Notes: a model not told the origin generated them from the sequence alone. DNA of 64,000 nucleotides from Eutrigla gurnardus (GCA_963514095.1 OY741283.1:5626406-5690405), one strand, 5' to 3'. Counted from the first letter of the stretch, positions 49,801 through 63,399 are shown. Program-made: numbers and translations.

Positions 49801-52800
49801 ACTCCACACCAGGTTGGTTTTAGAGCCATAATGTCAGTCTCAGCGGCTACCCTAGCTTCAACATGACATGAGTGTGGTAGGACACAGAGTTTGCAGAGAA
49901 GATGATTTGTAAAACAAGTATAAAAACAGAGAGATTAGGCTGCAGTTATGCCCTCTTTTCTGTGGCAGGAGTTGAAACGCTCTGCTCCTGACGTCTCACA
50001 GTCGTCACTCCCTCGTCACCAACGGCGCAAATCCCTCGAGTGCAGAGATGTTGAGCCCTCTGCTATCGTGAGTCTGATCATGACATGTTCTCACAAAAGT
50101 TTGAGATTTTCTTTTAATAATATTTAAATCAACATGTCTCATCGTGTTTGAGCTGGCCGGTTGTTAAGCTGTATAAAAACAAATTGATCACATCTAAATA
50201 AGAATTGATGATGTGCATCATTAAAGTAATACATACAATTTGTGGATTATATTATATGCAGTATTTATTATGGCACATAAGATGCTTTGCTTCTTCTTCA
50301 GCCCGACCCATTCAACTTTAAGAAAGGATGGATGATGCGGGAGGACGCATCTGGACAGGTGAATTGGTCGCGGCACTGCCAAATTTCAGAAACAGTGGCA
50401 TTAAAGGTCTGACAAGCTAATAATCTCGTGCACTGTTCTGCTTATAGTGGCAGAAACACTGGTTTGTGCTGACTGACCAAATCCTGAGGTTCTACAAAGA
50501 TTCAATAGCTGAGGAGGTGTGCTGGTATTCTCTTGTTAAATAAAATAAATACATATGTAACATGTACGAAGAAGCTAATATGTCTGTTAAATATGCATGT
50601 CGGTATGGAAATTGATCTTAGCAAAAAGTATTCATGACCCAGACATATGATGCTCAACGTTGACTGTGAGTGAATGTCTGAATAGAGGTTTATGTTACAG
50701 ATAAGCTCTCTTGTTTACTGATTGTTCATTTCAGGCAGCCGATGTGGACGGTGAGATAAACTTGTCCACGTGTTTTGACATCAAAGACTATCCAGCTCAG
50801 AAGAACTGTGGTTTTCAAATCCATGTGAGTTCAATAACTGCTCAAATGTATAGTCAAACAAATGAGTAATGCATATAGTGCAAGTCTGATAACATATCGT
50901 GAAGAAGTTTTTGTATTTAAAAAACAGTCCTCTAGATTTTGGTGCTGAAAAAGAAAAGACCAGCAGCTCATTTGTGACTGTGCTCATGACTCGTGAGATA
51001 TTTCTTTTGAGACAAATATGAACCAGGGTACCTTTGTTTATTCTCTCTGCTGCGTTGCACTTGTACCAAGGTTGGTTTGAGTTTGTGTCACTCAGTTGTT
51101 TATGTTGTTAAACTTGTGATGGTCTTAATTTCTGGAGTAGCGCAGAAACAAGTCTCCATTGTGGTCTCCATCGTAGCTTGTGTTTGAGGAGCGGTGTCCT
51201 CCTTTTACGTCACAGTTAATTTGTGACAAAACGAGTATTCTCTGCAAACTCCACTCTTCATTTTGTGAAGTATTTATTTATCTTCATCTTAGCAATCTTA
51301 GCTGGATTTCCCTTGATCTGAAGGCAAAAATGCTAAAATGTTAATGTAACACACTGTTTCATGGAGGTTTGAGTCTCTTATCATTGTTCTTTGGGTAACT
51401 TCAGTGAAAAAAGATATTGTTGTCATTTGCCTGCTCTCACAGTGTATTGTTGGGAAATGTTGAATGGATACCTGATGCAGCAATTTCCAAAAAAACAACC
51501 ATATAGCATATTAAATTAAGAAAATTCATTTTACATGCATGGTGGGTAGTCAAGTCAAGTTTCTTTGTAATCCAATATTTTAGATAAACCATGAGAAGAT
51601 ATTAATACACAACATAAATACATAAATATTTCTGTTTCCACAGACCAGAGATGGAGTCTACACACTCTGTGCTATGACCTCTGGGATGAGACGCAACTGG
51701 GTCCAAGCAGTGCTGAAGAATGTGAGGCCCAGTCCCGTGCCTGATGTCACTAGGTAAAAAAAAAAAAAAAAAAGTTGTGTTAGAAGGGCTGCATAATTTC
51801 ATACTGATGTCATTGAGAATTTACATTGTGAAGTACCTTTACTCGTTCTAAGCTATGGTTGTTCTATGGCTCTAGATTAAGCATGCATGGTGTAAATAAG
51901 TTTGTCGTTTCTCACAGCTCCCTTTCAGACTCGCAGTCAGCTGAGTGTCTGGAGAAAGCTGAACACCCAGACAGCTTTTTGCAAGAGCACAAAACCAGCG
52001 ACTGTGCAAAGGAAACACATCAGCAGCAGAAAGAACAGGAACTCAAACTGCAGCCGGAGACGGAGCGGCGTTCTGCTGATGGAAGCTCTGCTCCGCCTAT
52101 GATCGCCTCCTCTCATCCGTCCTCCCCAGTCTCACCCTCTGGCTCCTCGGCACCGGCTCCCAGCAGTCCTCCACGGCAGGTGGAGGAGGGTGAGTTGTTT
52201 TTTTTAGTAACTGATTTTTGAATTAAAGGCAAACAAAAATAATTGTATGTGTGATTGTAAACTGCTGCTCATATCAAGAACCTGCTTGAATATTAATGGT
52301 TGCTCCATGGAGGGAAAATACACAGTGTCTAAATATTGTAACATTTATCTCATTGTACGTCATTATTTTCTGTGTACAACCTTCTGTGGCCAAGGTGTGA
52401 CAGAAGCATCATTATGTGTTGAAGGAGCTGGAAGCGACAGCTGTACATCCACAACAATGCTGTCAAATGTTGAGTGTTTAGATGAACATTCACATATGCC
52501 GAGTGAAATTGAGCAGAGTCGGCAGCAAGTTAAAACCACACCCCGCAGCGAGGAGCAACAAGTGTCGATAAACGTCACTAACGAGAAGGATCAATTGCCA
52601 CGTGAGCAGCAAACTGGGCAACTTGTCACAGAGGTGAGATTATGTTTGAGTTTGTGTGTGTACATGAACGCATAAACAAATGAATACCTGTTTTGTGTGA
52701 CGGTTTTATTACTATTTCTCTACAGCTGGAACAAACACAGAAGGAATTGTGTCGACTGCAGCAGTTAAACAGGAATCTTCAGGGTGAGCTGCAAGAGAGA

Positions 52801-55800
52801 GGAAGGCGTTCAAAAGAAAGGGTTCGTCCACAGGTATAATATAGACACTCTAACATGTAAAATAGCATTCAAGCAAGCACAGTTTGTCCTAGTTACAGCT
52901 CACTGTTGTTCTGTAGAAAGATCTTCTCTCAAACTCCACTTCATCTTCGGAACAAGCACTTGCTTTACTACGACTGCAGAAGATGAACAATGACCTCCGC
53001 TCTGAGATGGAGGCTCAAACTAGGAGCCAGGAGGAAGCCAGGGAAGATGAACTACGGCGAAGGGTAGATCTATTAGCTCAACAAGCACAGTTGCTGGTCA
53101 CAGGTGATGCCACAGCACTCGCACAAGCCCATCTGGAGCAAGACCGCCAGCTTTTTCGTGAGCAGCAGATGGAGTGGGAGGGTAGCGTGGCCTCCTTGAA
53201 GTCTCAGCTGACTGCCAGTGAGGAGCAGAAGAGGGAGGCTGAGGCGCGCTTCACACAGCTGCAGCAGGAGTTGCAGAGTTACCACAGTCTCCAACAGGAG
53301 GCTGATAAGTTACACAAACATCTCCAAGAGGTGACGACTCAACTTCAAGCTAACGAGGAAGCGCAGGCTCAGAAAGAGGCTCGCCTGCAGAAGCACCTCA
53401 TGCTCCTGCAAGCGAGTCAGGACAGAGAACGGAGGAGCTTGGCCGCTAGCCTGGCACAGGCAGAGCAACACTCACGAGACCTTCAGGAGAGACTGGACAG
53501 AGCTGAGCAGCAGGTAGATAGCCTGACGAAGACTGAGACCTGGACCAGGAACATTGAGGAAGCGCAACAAGAGCTTCAAGATGAGCTAACGTGTACTGTA
53601 TCTGCCGTGCAGAAACTTCAAGAAGAAAGAGAACAGCTTGACCGTCGCTGTCAAGATCTGCAGAACCAGTTGTATGAGGCAGATGGGGAGGTGAGCAGGC
53701 TGCAAAGTCGCTTGAAAACCGATGAAACGCAATACTACAATCTTGAGCACTCATACGAGAGAGTGAGTGAGGAACTTCAGCTGGCCTTAGGGACAGTGCA
53801 GCAAAAGGAGTCTGAAGCACAGGACATGCGAGAGGGCTACGAGAGACTCCTGGACAGGAAGGAGCAGGAGCTGAGTGAAGTTTTGCTGAAGATGGAATTC
53901 TTAGGAAACAGTCTGGAGGAGACAGAAGTGAAGCTGAATGACGTATTGAAAGGGGGCACCTCTGTCTGCTCTCAGCTGAAGGATGAATCCTCAGAGCCAA
54001 CTCAGCCAAACGTCACTGTAAACGATGACAGCCCAAAAGCAACAGACAGTAGCCAGTTGTCGAACAGCTCAGATGCAGTTGAACATGCAGTAGACGACTC
54101 GGAACGTTTTATTTCTGAGATCCAGATACTTGAAACCAAGCTTTATGTAACCGAGGAGAAGCTGAGGGACATCATGCAAAGACTGGAGGAGCACCAGGGT
54201 CTCAGCTGCCAGGACCCCCACCTTTGCTCCCAGCTCACTCAGAGCCGAGCCACTGCCCAGCACCTCAGTCTGCTGCTTCACAGTCAGGCCAAGCAGAGCC
54301 AGCGCTTCGCACTGGAGACCGAAAACTGCTGCAGGATGTTGGTCGGTAGGTTTCAGGTTGCACAGAACATCATACAAGGCTGCAGAGAGTGGCTCCAAGG
54401 CACTCCACTTAAAATGACTGACTTTGAGAAGCAACTGGCCACGGCCGCTGCCTGCCTTCAGCAAGGAGAGAAAGACGCAGAGAAACAGCAGCATGAATCA
54501 CACAATGCCGGCAAAGGAGAAGAAAAGATACTCAATGATGAGATGCTAGCTGAAGCTGAGAGCAACATCAGTGCTAAAAGTAAACCCATGAATACATTAC
54601 CCTCAGAGGATGAGGTGGAAAGTGTTGGGAAGTGTTTAAGGAGGGAAGTATTTGTTGTAGAAAAAATGTTGTCTGTCCTTCGGATTCAACATGGCACTGG
54701 GCAACTATCGTTAGCGCCAAGAGAGGATGAAGGGGATTTGGCACACAAGTACAAAAGCATAATCTTGCAAAGAATCACCTTGAAAACAGAAAAGGGGACT
54801 CTCTCTGGGAGAGCAGAATGTGACAACAGTGTACGTTTAGAGAGGGCCATCGGTGGAGTCTGTGCTGAAGCGGAGCTCATTTATGCCGCCTTTAAAATTC
54901 AGCAGCAATATGAGAGCATGACTCAAGTAACTAATGAAGAAGTGGAGCTTCAAAGGAAGAGTCTGGCAGATATCAATCCCCCAGAACTGGCTCCTTATGA
55001 GGAGCAAGTGCAGGGAGAAGGTAGAGATTCAGAAGGAGCTGCTAAAGGAGTCGAAAAGGATGAATCTGATGTCCAAAAGATGGAGGCAGAGAAAGAACCA
55101 GAGTGGTTAGAGAGACTTCTATCCCGGCTGCAGAGAAGGGCTAATTTCCTACACCAACTCTGCCAGGAGTTTTCTGAGTGTAGCGTGGATGCTCACTGGG
55201 AAAATGCTTCTGCAGCTGACTTGAATTGGATGCAGGAGCAGGCAAAGTTGATTTATTTGTCAGACAGGCTGCACACAGATTTAGAGCAGCAGCAAAGTGA
55301 GGTGTTACAGGAGGAACTGCAAGCTCTGTGTGAGGATCAGAGGGATGAGCAGGAGGCTTTGAATGACACCTTATGTCAGCTTCAGGAGGACAACAGTGTG
55401 TTAAGAGAAGAACTACAACGTGCAGAGCAAAAGATGATATCCGTAGAGACCGGGAACCAGAGACTCCTGGAAGACCTACAGAAAATCAAAGTTAATCACG
55501 AGGAACAGATGAAAAAACTGGAGATGGAGTTTCAAGAGAAGATGAGGGACCTGCAACAGATCCATGAAGAAGAGATGAAACACTTGCATGGTTTTTACAC
55601 CAAGTCTACTAAAGAGAAACAGACCAAAGGCTACTCGGAGACGCCTGCTTTCACAGAAAGTTCCTCCTCCCTACCAGACCAGACTGTAACGCCAGCAGGT
55701 GGTGCAGCAGCCACGAGAGAGGCTTACCAGAAAGACCTTGAAAAACTTGAGGTAACGGAGACCTTAATCCTTTAGCAAATAGTCAGTTTCAATTAGTATT

Positions 55801-58324
55801 TTTTTGATATTGAATAGAGAACCTTTTTTTCATTTGCAATATAGTCATCCTGCGATCAAGGTTTCGCTGCTATGGAGGAAATGCACAAGCAGATGATAGG
55901 TGATCTACAGCAGCAGCATCAGATGGAGATGTCGGCACTTCTAAAGGACAAAAACAAGCTGCTGCAGGAAGAGACAGCTGCCACAATGGCAGGTAAATGT
56001 CTTTTAGCAAGGAGTCCTAAAAAATAAAAGCCCTGCTCTAACAATCATTGATTGAAAAATCATTAATAACAATGGATAAAGGAACTTCCAGCTGGTTGGA
56101 CAGCATTAGTTGCAGATTTGTTTTTTAGATGAGCAATTTATGAGTTCAGCAAAAACAAGATTTAAGAGTTACTTTACAAGAAAGACGTTAGTTGAAGATG
56201 AACAGAAATGAACTCAGAAGGTAACAATGGTGAACAATTATACTTTAAGCTGCCATATATCTCTACAGCCATCGTAGCGATGAGGAGAGCCCATAAACAG
56301 GAGCTGGAGAAAAGCCGACAGTCTCAGCACAAAAAGGAGAGCGCTGACATCACACAACTGCACATCGAATATGAGTGAGTGACTACTGCTGCTACTTTTA
56401 CAGCGTTAGTTTTTTTTCCACCAAATGTCTTTTGCTTCCTCCTAGCACAGTTCCGGTAGCATCACATGAGCTTCTGCTTTGCCTCTGCAGGAAGGAGATC
56501 CAGTTGATGCATAAGGAGCTGGAGGTGTTGTCGGTGCAGCACACTCAGAGATGCCTGGAAAACTCCAAGCTGAGCCAGGAGCTGCAGGACGAGAGACAGT
56601 TCTTGATGCAGTGTCAAAAAGAAAACCAGGAGCTCAAAAATAAACAGGTACAATCATTCTCTTTTTCACAAAAGATAACTGAGTATTCTTCATTTGCATT
56701 CAATTAACACATCCACATCTTAATAGTATGAACAGTGTGTTTGTGTATTTCTCAAGGCTTTTATAAAATGTATCATCTTTTCCCTCCGTCCCTTGTTGTG
56801 CCTTTAAGAGAGAGACAGATGAAATGTCTCAGCTACATTTATCGCTCAATGGGAAACAGTCACATGTTGCCCCTCAAGTAAACGACTTCTATGAGATGGA
56901 GGTAAGTATCTGGAAAACAGGGAATTCAACCTTTATTTGTCCCACATCATAAATTCTCAGGAAGAAGAAAGTAGTGACGTTATATTTTCAGTAAAACTGT
57001 CTTTATCTTTGATAAGGTTAGTTTTGAGTGTACAAATACATACGTGTGTATGTTCTGGAAAGAAAAGGAAAAGATATAATGATATCATTCCATGCATTTA
57101 TAGTAAATATTTTCATGTATAATCCAGTCTGCTTTATTATAACACACAACATATAAACAGTAACATATTGTATTGATGTACTTCCTGTTACAGGTGATTC
57201 TGCGAGCGAGGGAGGCAGAAATGCAGTTTCTCAGACAGGAAGCTCGTTCTCTCAGGGATGAGTTGAAAATTGCTCGAATGGTACTGAAATCTCATTAAAA
57301 CTTCTGATCTTCTAATCTTGCTAGACTACAAGAATACATCGGAAAAGTAATATTTAGAGAATGTTTTCCTGTGTTCACACTTGAAAAACATGATTTTGCA
57401 TTTAATTACTGAAATTAGTGAATGAGGATTCATTAATTATTACTTTACTAAATGTCGGCACATCGGTCTGGATTATTCCATTTACTTTTTACCTAAAGAT
57501 TGAGGCATAGTAAAACTATGGGATTCAGTCAACTTGATAAAGGCAGCTGCATACGTTTTAACACAATGTACTGTTTTATAAAGGATGCAATTGTAAAAAG
57601 TTACACATTTAAACATGTTATTTCTGTGGGAAACAGGACAAAATATACGTCCAGAACAAGCTCAAAGCCCTCTATATGAACAGCAAGGATGAAGCCCATC
57701 GTGAAGTCAACAAACTCTGGGAAGATGTCAAGTTCGCCACTTGGTCTCCAGGCAGAGAGGCTCCTCAACAGAGCCCCGGTGAGACACTTTTCACATTCTG
57801 GAGAAGAATGATACCACCTCACATCTATAGAGTGAAATATGAACAGCAGCCAGTTAGCTTAGCTCAGCACAAAGACTGGAAACTAGGTGAAACCTGGCTC
57901 TGTCCTAAGACAACAAAACACTTAACAGCATCTCTCGATCTCCTCTAACGCTCGTCAAGTGAGCTAATAATATGTGTATCTCTCAAAATGTAGAACTACT
58001 CCTTTAATTCTCTCTCTTTCTGTCTGTTTTAATCTCATTTTCTCAGAGGACACTGTGACGAACACAAGTAATGCTGCTTTTCCGAAGAAAACTAAAAAAT
58101 CATCTCTCACACGTCAGATCAGAGGACTGAGATCAAAGGTAACCCTTTTAAACCCTCACCTCGGGCTCAGAGTGAAGTGTTTTAATTAGTACCACAACCA
58201 CAGATTGATATCTTTCACTCTTTCTTTTATCTCTTATTTTTGGTTTCCATGTGCGCTCGGCTTGCAGAGCTTAAAAGAAGGCCTTTCTGTCCAAGAACGA
58301 ATGAAGTTGTTTGAGTCATCCTGA
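46833..58324 (+). CDS. Myosin phosphatase Rho-interacting protein-like (MPRIP/TRIOBP family)
   Basis: The MPRIP family ties actin, RhoA and myosin phosphatase together. Exons: 46833-46852, 47536-47596, 48727-49063, 49293-49395, 49524-49659, 49969-50067, 50302-50358, 50448-50516, 50735-50824, 51644-51753, 51918-52189, 52395-52633, 52726-52833, 52917-55751, 55845-55992, 56269-56374, 56491-56647, 56809-56901, 57194-57280, 57637-57778, 58047-58138 and 58268-58324. All phases agree, giving 1805 residues. A Ser-rich head precedes one PH domain at about 256-358 (FNFKKGWMM, QWQKHWFVLTDQILRFYKDS, DVDGEINLSTCFDI, GFQIHTRDGVYTL, MRRNWVQAV). This matches the second PH domain of MPRIP, including the upstream HQRRKSLECRDVEPS. 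A Gln/Glu-rich coiled coil fills residues 568-1512 in one exon. C-terminal blocks match MPRIP: GFAAMEEMHKQ, LLQEETAATMAAIVAM, RCLENSKLSQEL, EMQFLRQEARSLRDELK and SLTRQIRGLRSKS. The N-terminal PH domain of MPRIP is absent. The first exon (MMSKAPR) is the least certain; an ATG at 47489 in exon 2 is the alternative. Confidence 0.85.
52917..55751 (+). other. Giant coiled-coil exon of the MPRIP-like gene
   Basis: One open exon of 2835 bases (945 codons) between a TGTAG acceptor and a GAG|GTAACG donor. It codes almost without break for heptad-rich helix, with long runs of Glu, Gln, Leu, Arg and Lys, plus an acidic non-helical patch around 53990-54100. The median exon of this gene is about 100 bases. 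Long isoforms of mammalian MPRIP are also known to use a large central exon, so this is probably the same exon type. Confidence 0.85.
57800..58012. repeat. Dispersed teleost repeat, copy 2 (MPRIP-like intron 20)
   Basis: The same family as copy 1, in the same orientation and better preserved: GTGAAATATGAACAGCAGCC, GTTAGCTTAGCTCAGCAC, AAAGACTGGAAAC, ACCTGGCTCTGTCC, then a CTTAACAGCA...TCTAACGCTC tail. It directly follows the exon 20 donor at 57779. Confidence 0.65.
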
Positions 58325-58790
58325 TCCGGACAAGATGAGCAGGTGGAATCTGTAGTTCAGAGTCAAACTGCTGTTTGGTGAGTGCAGTTTGAACACAGAA
58401 GATGTATCTCTGTCCATCATGTGTTACTCTTGTTGATACACAATATGTGTTCTATTATATGTAACTTTTTAATGTGTAAAATGTTTATATGTTGTTTGTG
58501 TCCGAGAGGGAGAGAGGGAAAGAAACATCATAATGCCACTAGAGGGAGCAACAAACATATTTTAAATATTCCAAAAAGGAAATATGGTACATTGCCTAGT
58601 GTGATTTATAGTCACAATATCTGCGTTTTCATTGAAATTACTGACTGTGTTGCATCAATTTTTATGTTAGATGTAGCATAATACAACATTTACTCTCCCA
58701 GCATACATTACTTCTGAAATAGATGTGATGCCAGTATAGCTGTATCTGTTTTTTAAATAAACAATAATATTTTAGCTGAAAATGGGCAAT
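58325..58790 (+). other. 3' UTR of the MPRIP-like gene
   Basis: Non-coding sequence after the TGA at 58322-58324, ending near an AATAAA at 58756-58761. The resulting 3' UTR is about 0.45 kb. A minus-strand AATAAA at 58945-58950 just beyond could end an opposing transcript, but no minus-strand coding sequence was found to go with it. Confidence 0.5.
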
Positions 58791-60057
58791 CATTTTAGGA
58801 CGGTTACTATTATTTATTTTTTATCAATATATGAAAATGTAATTCCTGGCATAATTCAGTTATGTTAATTCAGACGATAAATTATATGTCAACCGTGACG
58901 CATTGTTTATGTTTCCACCAGAAGTATGCTGTAAATATATAGTCTTTATTGTCCAGAGATTTGTTTTTCGCAGCCAGTACATGTTTCTCACAGAAACATA
59001 CAAAGAAAAATACACTTGGTCACATCTATACAAATATTCATGAACATTAAAATACATCTTCAGTTGTGGTTCTCATCAGGGGAAATAAATATGAAAGAGA
59101 AAGTCTCCCGCGTGTGGATGAGAATCTAAAACCCCCCAAAAAAGAAAAAAAAAAACAGTGTCAATATTTGCTTAATTTGGTAATTGGTTGGAAGTTCATT
59201 GGTTGGAATTGTTTGGTTGAATGGAACATAATAAGACAGTGTGAGGCCTGGATGTCTGGTCAACATAAAACTGAACCAAGAGCTCTGCTTTTGTAAACAC
59301 GCAGTGACAGCGTGCGACACAGCGTCAACCTGATCTCTCAGGAGCCCAGCGGTAAACGAGCAGGGTGGTTCAGGAAAACATTGGTGTCCGTTCGCTGTCA
59401 AGGGACCACACATACAGTACAGTGCCTCATCAGTGGAGCACCAAGCAGGGTCTCCAACATCAGATCAGGTGTCATACAGGAGGGGACGAGTCAGAGGGGT
59501 CACTTCTGAGTGCGTGGGTTATTGCTGCTGATATTTACATGCCACACATTGCTCTTACAGGTTGCCTCAACCCCTAAAATGTGTGAACCTAGAATTATCT
59601 AGAATGGAGAGCTTTAATGCTTTTTTCTTACTCTAATTGAGCCTATCCACCTTTTTTAGAACTTTAACAATAAATATAAACATCTCCAGAGATCTGATTT
59701 CTGTGTAAATTATAAATCATAGCTCCCAGTGTCCTTGAAGAAGACTTAATTTGTTCCATGGGGTCATATTCCTTGAGAGGAACATCACACCTCATTAAAA
59801 CCTAGCACTCATCTTTCCCTCCCTGGGACTCCTGGGTGTGTGAAACTGCAATCATGTGAGCTGACACTTTGAAAGAGCAAAGCTGTTTAAAAAAAAAAAA
59901 ATTTATTCATCATGGCTGTGACATTTATTTATGTATTTATTTATTCATTTTTACAGCAGGCTGGTAAAACCTAAGACCCCTTTATCACTGATGAATAAAA
60001 TAAAAATGTTTATATTCCTAATCTTGACTTTGGAAATAAATAAATCATCTTTTTTAA

Positions 60058-60061
<4 letters not shown>

Positions 60062-60142
<81 letters not shown>
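60062..60142. repeat. (AT)n microsatellite
   Basis: About 40 uninterrupted TA/AT units in the gene-poor interval; expected to be polymorphic in length and hard to assemble exactly. Confidence 0.97.
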
Positions 60143-60147
<5 letters not shown>

Positions 60148-62320
60148 CACCTGCAGGTTTTGTTGAGTTGCCCCACAAACACTCCTCATGACTGATCAGC
60201 TGATGTAGAAACACCAGTACACAGGTGCACCTGCCCAGGCTGTAAAAATAAGTGGCCCATTTAGTCATGCAAAGATCAATTACTGCAACCAGCGGAGAGG
60301 CTGCTCTGATCAGTGAGCACAGCCCGCTCCCCCAGTGATACACTTCAGGCTGCTGATAGGAACGCGACTCTGCTTATGATTTCTCTCATGTCACACAGGT
60401 CCGCATTTGTGTTTTCAAAATGCTGCGAGGAGGAAAGAGTTGCACGGGCTCCCCAATATGATTTGGTCCACAGCGTTATGAAATCAGGTCCAGAGGCGTG
60501 TGACCTACATGCAACTTAAATTTACCATTGTTTCCATGACAATGGATAGATCCTCCATTGTTCACCTGAGACAAATATAAATTTGGCACAAACATTAGTT
60601 TAGCCTCGGCATTGGAGGATGACGGGGCTGATTGTTATTTGGGGAAGCACTTTTTACAGTCTTGTGAAATGTGTCAGAAACAAACAAGCAAAGTTTTGTT
60701 TGTGCAGAAACAATTGTGAAGCATATTTATATCAGATATGAACATCTTAAAAAGCCATAAACAATGATCCAAGTTAGTATTTAGTAAGTTTAATTAGATA
60801 ATAAGCTATTTCAAATCAAATGTAATGACCAATTTCAACATTACACCATGATATTAAACTTTTCATAAACTACAAATAACCTTGATGTTATTTGAGGGAA
60901 AATTAACTTTGTAAGGAATTGTATGGGATAGAATAACAGAAAGGTTTAATCAAACATTGTTTTTGATTGAATGCAGAAGTCGTGTCACAGTGAGAGGGAT
61001 GTGCAATTCAACGTCCTGCCTTTTTTGTGTGGTGCCAACGTGGTCACCCTGTATTTATCACAAGGTGAGAGCATTTTGATGAGGCATGCTGGTCTGCTGG
61101 AGCACCCCAACTGGAGCGGGGAGGTTAGTGAGCAGCTCCCTTAAAAACGCCCTGCTGTGTACGTGCAGCGTTTCTTTCTGTTGAGCGGGAGGACAACGCC
61201 TCTCTTCCCAGCTCAGGTTGTTCTTGTCGGCTGCCAACAGAAACACAAAATTACAGATTCTCCACAGTATCTCCATCTTTTGTGTTTTATCTCTCTCTCT
61301 TTTTGATCACTGAGGTTTTTGCAATAGAGTTAGCTAATTTGGACAGAATATGTATTTTTTTATTAGTTATTTTGAAAATTTTAAACACATTTGTATTCAT
61401 AGAAGTCAAAAAAATAAACTCATGGTGCAACTATAAGTTAATGTGGACGTAAAAACAGGCTACAATACACAAATGTATGTATTATTATATAAGAGCAACT
61501 CTTGAACAGCTATAGGTGCTGTATCTAACTATATAATGGAACAATGAGCAGGAGCTGCAGCAGGTGAGCATGAGCAGCAGGAGTGCTGCTGAGGCTGAAC
61601 CAAACAGACGGTTACACCCTTGTATAATTGGACTACCTGCCATGCTCCCGATCCTGAGTGTCCTGCCAGAACCAGTTATGCTTATTTCTGAGTCAGCTTT
61701 GAGTAAACATCCTGTGTCTTATGTACCACACAGGGATAACCACAACATGACATAACACCCGATATGAATCGGGAGAGTTTATGCTGATTTTTCCTGCGTC
61801 CTAAGTGTGGTCGAGCCTGGCCCACTTTGGCCTTTTCTGAAGTGAAGCGGCCTTTAAATAACTTGCGGGGTATGAAGTATGTCCCTATAGCACACTTCAT
61901 ATCCCCATCTGCTCTGCCATCTTAGCACTGGACCCATGACCCATTTACACGCCTGCCATCATAGTAGCATTAGCAAATATTATTTCCTGTTAAAATGTAT
62001 ACAACATATTCTCAGAGTACCTTGTCTTAGCACCTTTGAAGGCCATCATGTTGGAGTGTCACACACAACTTACACTGGAATGGTCTCTAGTGAATCTGGG
62101 TCAGACCAGCACTGGAACTACTGGTTCTGTTCTGTCCTGTAAAATAATTACAAACTCTTCGGGGAGAGCAGCGTGGCAGTGGGTTGTCTAAAACCAGCAT
62201 GAGATGTGATGGAGCTTGCACATATATATTAATGTGCAGTGTTTGGATAGCGATACTGTATGTGTAGACGAGGCTTTGGTCCAGAGTGTAATACTGTACC
62301 TCTCAGTCTACTATAAACAA

Positions 62321-62590
62321 TAACTGTCCAAGAGATTGCCATGAAATATAGTACATTCATGGTCCCCAGAGGATGAATTTCCTCATGCACCACCATGAGG
62401 TTCACATTTGTGCTATTTATGGTATTTCAACAACCATTGGATAGATTGAATATAGTGTAGCAAATAGCAGATCACATGTTAACATGCAATTAGGGGAACG
62501 TTAGACCTGCTTAATAGCATTAGCTTGCTGTGCCTAAGTACAGCCTCATGCAGCTCCTAGCGTGGGTGACTCATAGTCTTGTTTTACAAC
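62321..62590. repeat. Dispersed teleost repeat of a second family
   Basis: The words GATTGCCATGAAATATAGTA, TTCATGGTCCCCAGAGGATG, CACCATGAGGTTCACATTT, TTTCAACAACCATTGGATAG and CTGTGCCTAAGTACAGCCTC occur in the order of a long repeat I recall as ubiquitous in percomorph intergenic DNA. Here it is shortened, with several internal pieces missing. Confidence 0.6.
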
Positions 62591-63399
62591 TATAATCAAG
62601 GGAACAACTGCTTATTGTGATACATAAGTGACACACACACGCACACACACACAGGACAAATGAGTGATATTCAGCAATGAACTGCCTACATGGGCTTTTC
62701 AAAGTCCAGCATGTTCAACAGGAGCTGCTTTGCTTTCTGAATGAGTCAGAATGGAGACCACACCACCCACACTGTGATCTGTTTGATTTTAGTTAGAAAA
62801 CAAGGACAACGTTACAGAATATGGTAGTGAATTAGAGTAGTTACTCACTTCTCCATAGACGTCCACGTAGTGGTAGATTTTACTTATTCTTAAAGAAAGA
62901 GATACTCGAAATAAATGTCACTGTATACAGCAGTGGTGATGTCCAGTCTTCAAAGCAACACTGTCACAAAATTAAAAATACGTTCTAGGAGAATTTAACC
63001 CAGAGAAATGTGTTTAACAATTATATGTTCTGGCCATTTCTGGTATTTCTCGTACACATCGGTCCTGAATAAACCAGTTGGTTCTTCCATCTGAACATTG
63101 CTGACCAGCGCTGGTGCAACACTAGGTATGGGAAGAGCACGTAGTCTCCAAATGCCAAGTATCTACAGTGACACCATGAAAGGGAGGGGGAGGACGATAG
63201 CTGAGCAGTGAGCAATAGTTCACTGGATGTGGGATACAGAGTGGGATCTGCAGCAGAACGAGATCACATAGCAGATATACCAAGAAAGTGTGAGACTGTC
63301 GACTGCCCATGAATCTAAAATAAGATACAAGGGATTGATTTTTTTGATTGGATCGGACCATACGGGCCACGTGAGCCCTACAGACATTCGGTTTGGGAC

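Noticed and set aside
53446..54009. Minus-strand open frame of 187 codons
   Set aside because: Antisense of the giant coiled-coil exon; the Ser/Leu/Pro-rich composition is what Glu/Gln/Arg codons give on the other strand.
59931..60343. Open frames translating as (Ile-Tyr)n on both strands
   Set aside because: They are translations of the (AT)n microsatellite.
61058..61276. Minus-strand frame after an acceptor-like TGTTGGCAG, reading DKNNLSWEERRCPPAQQ
   Set aside because: No family recognised, no partner exon found, and a single short frame is expected by chance here. It would deserve a second look only if a minus-strand transcript exists.
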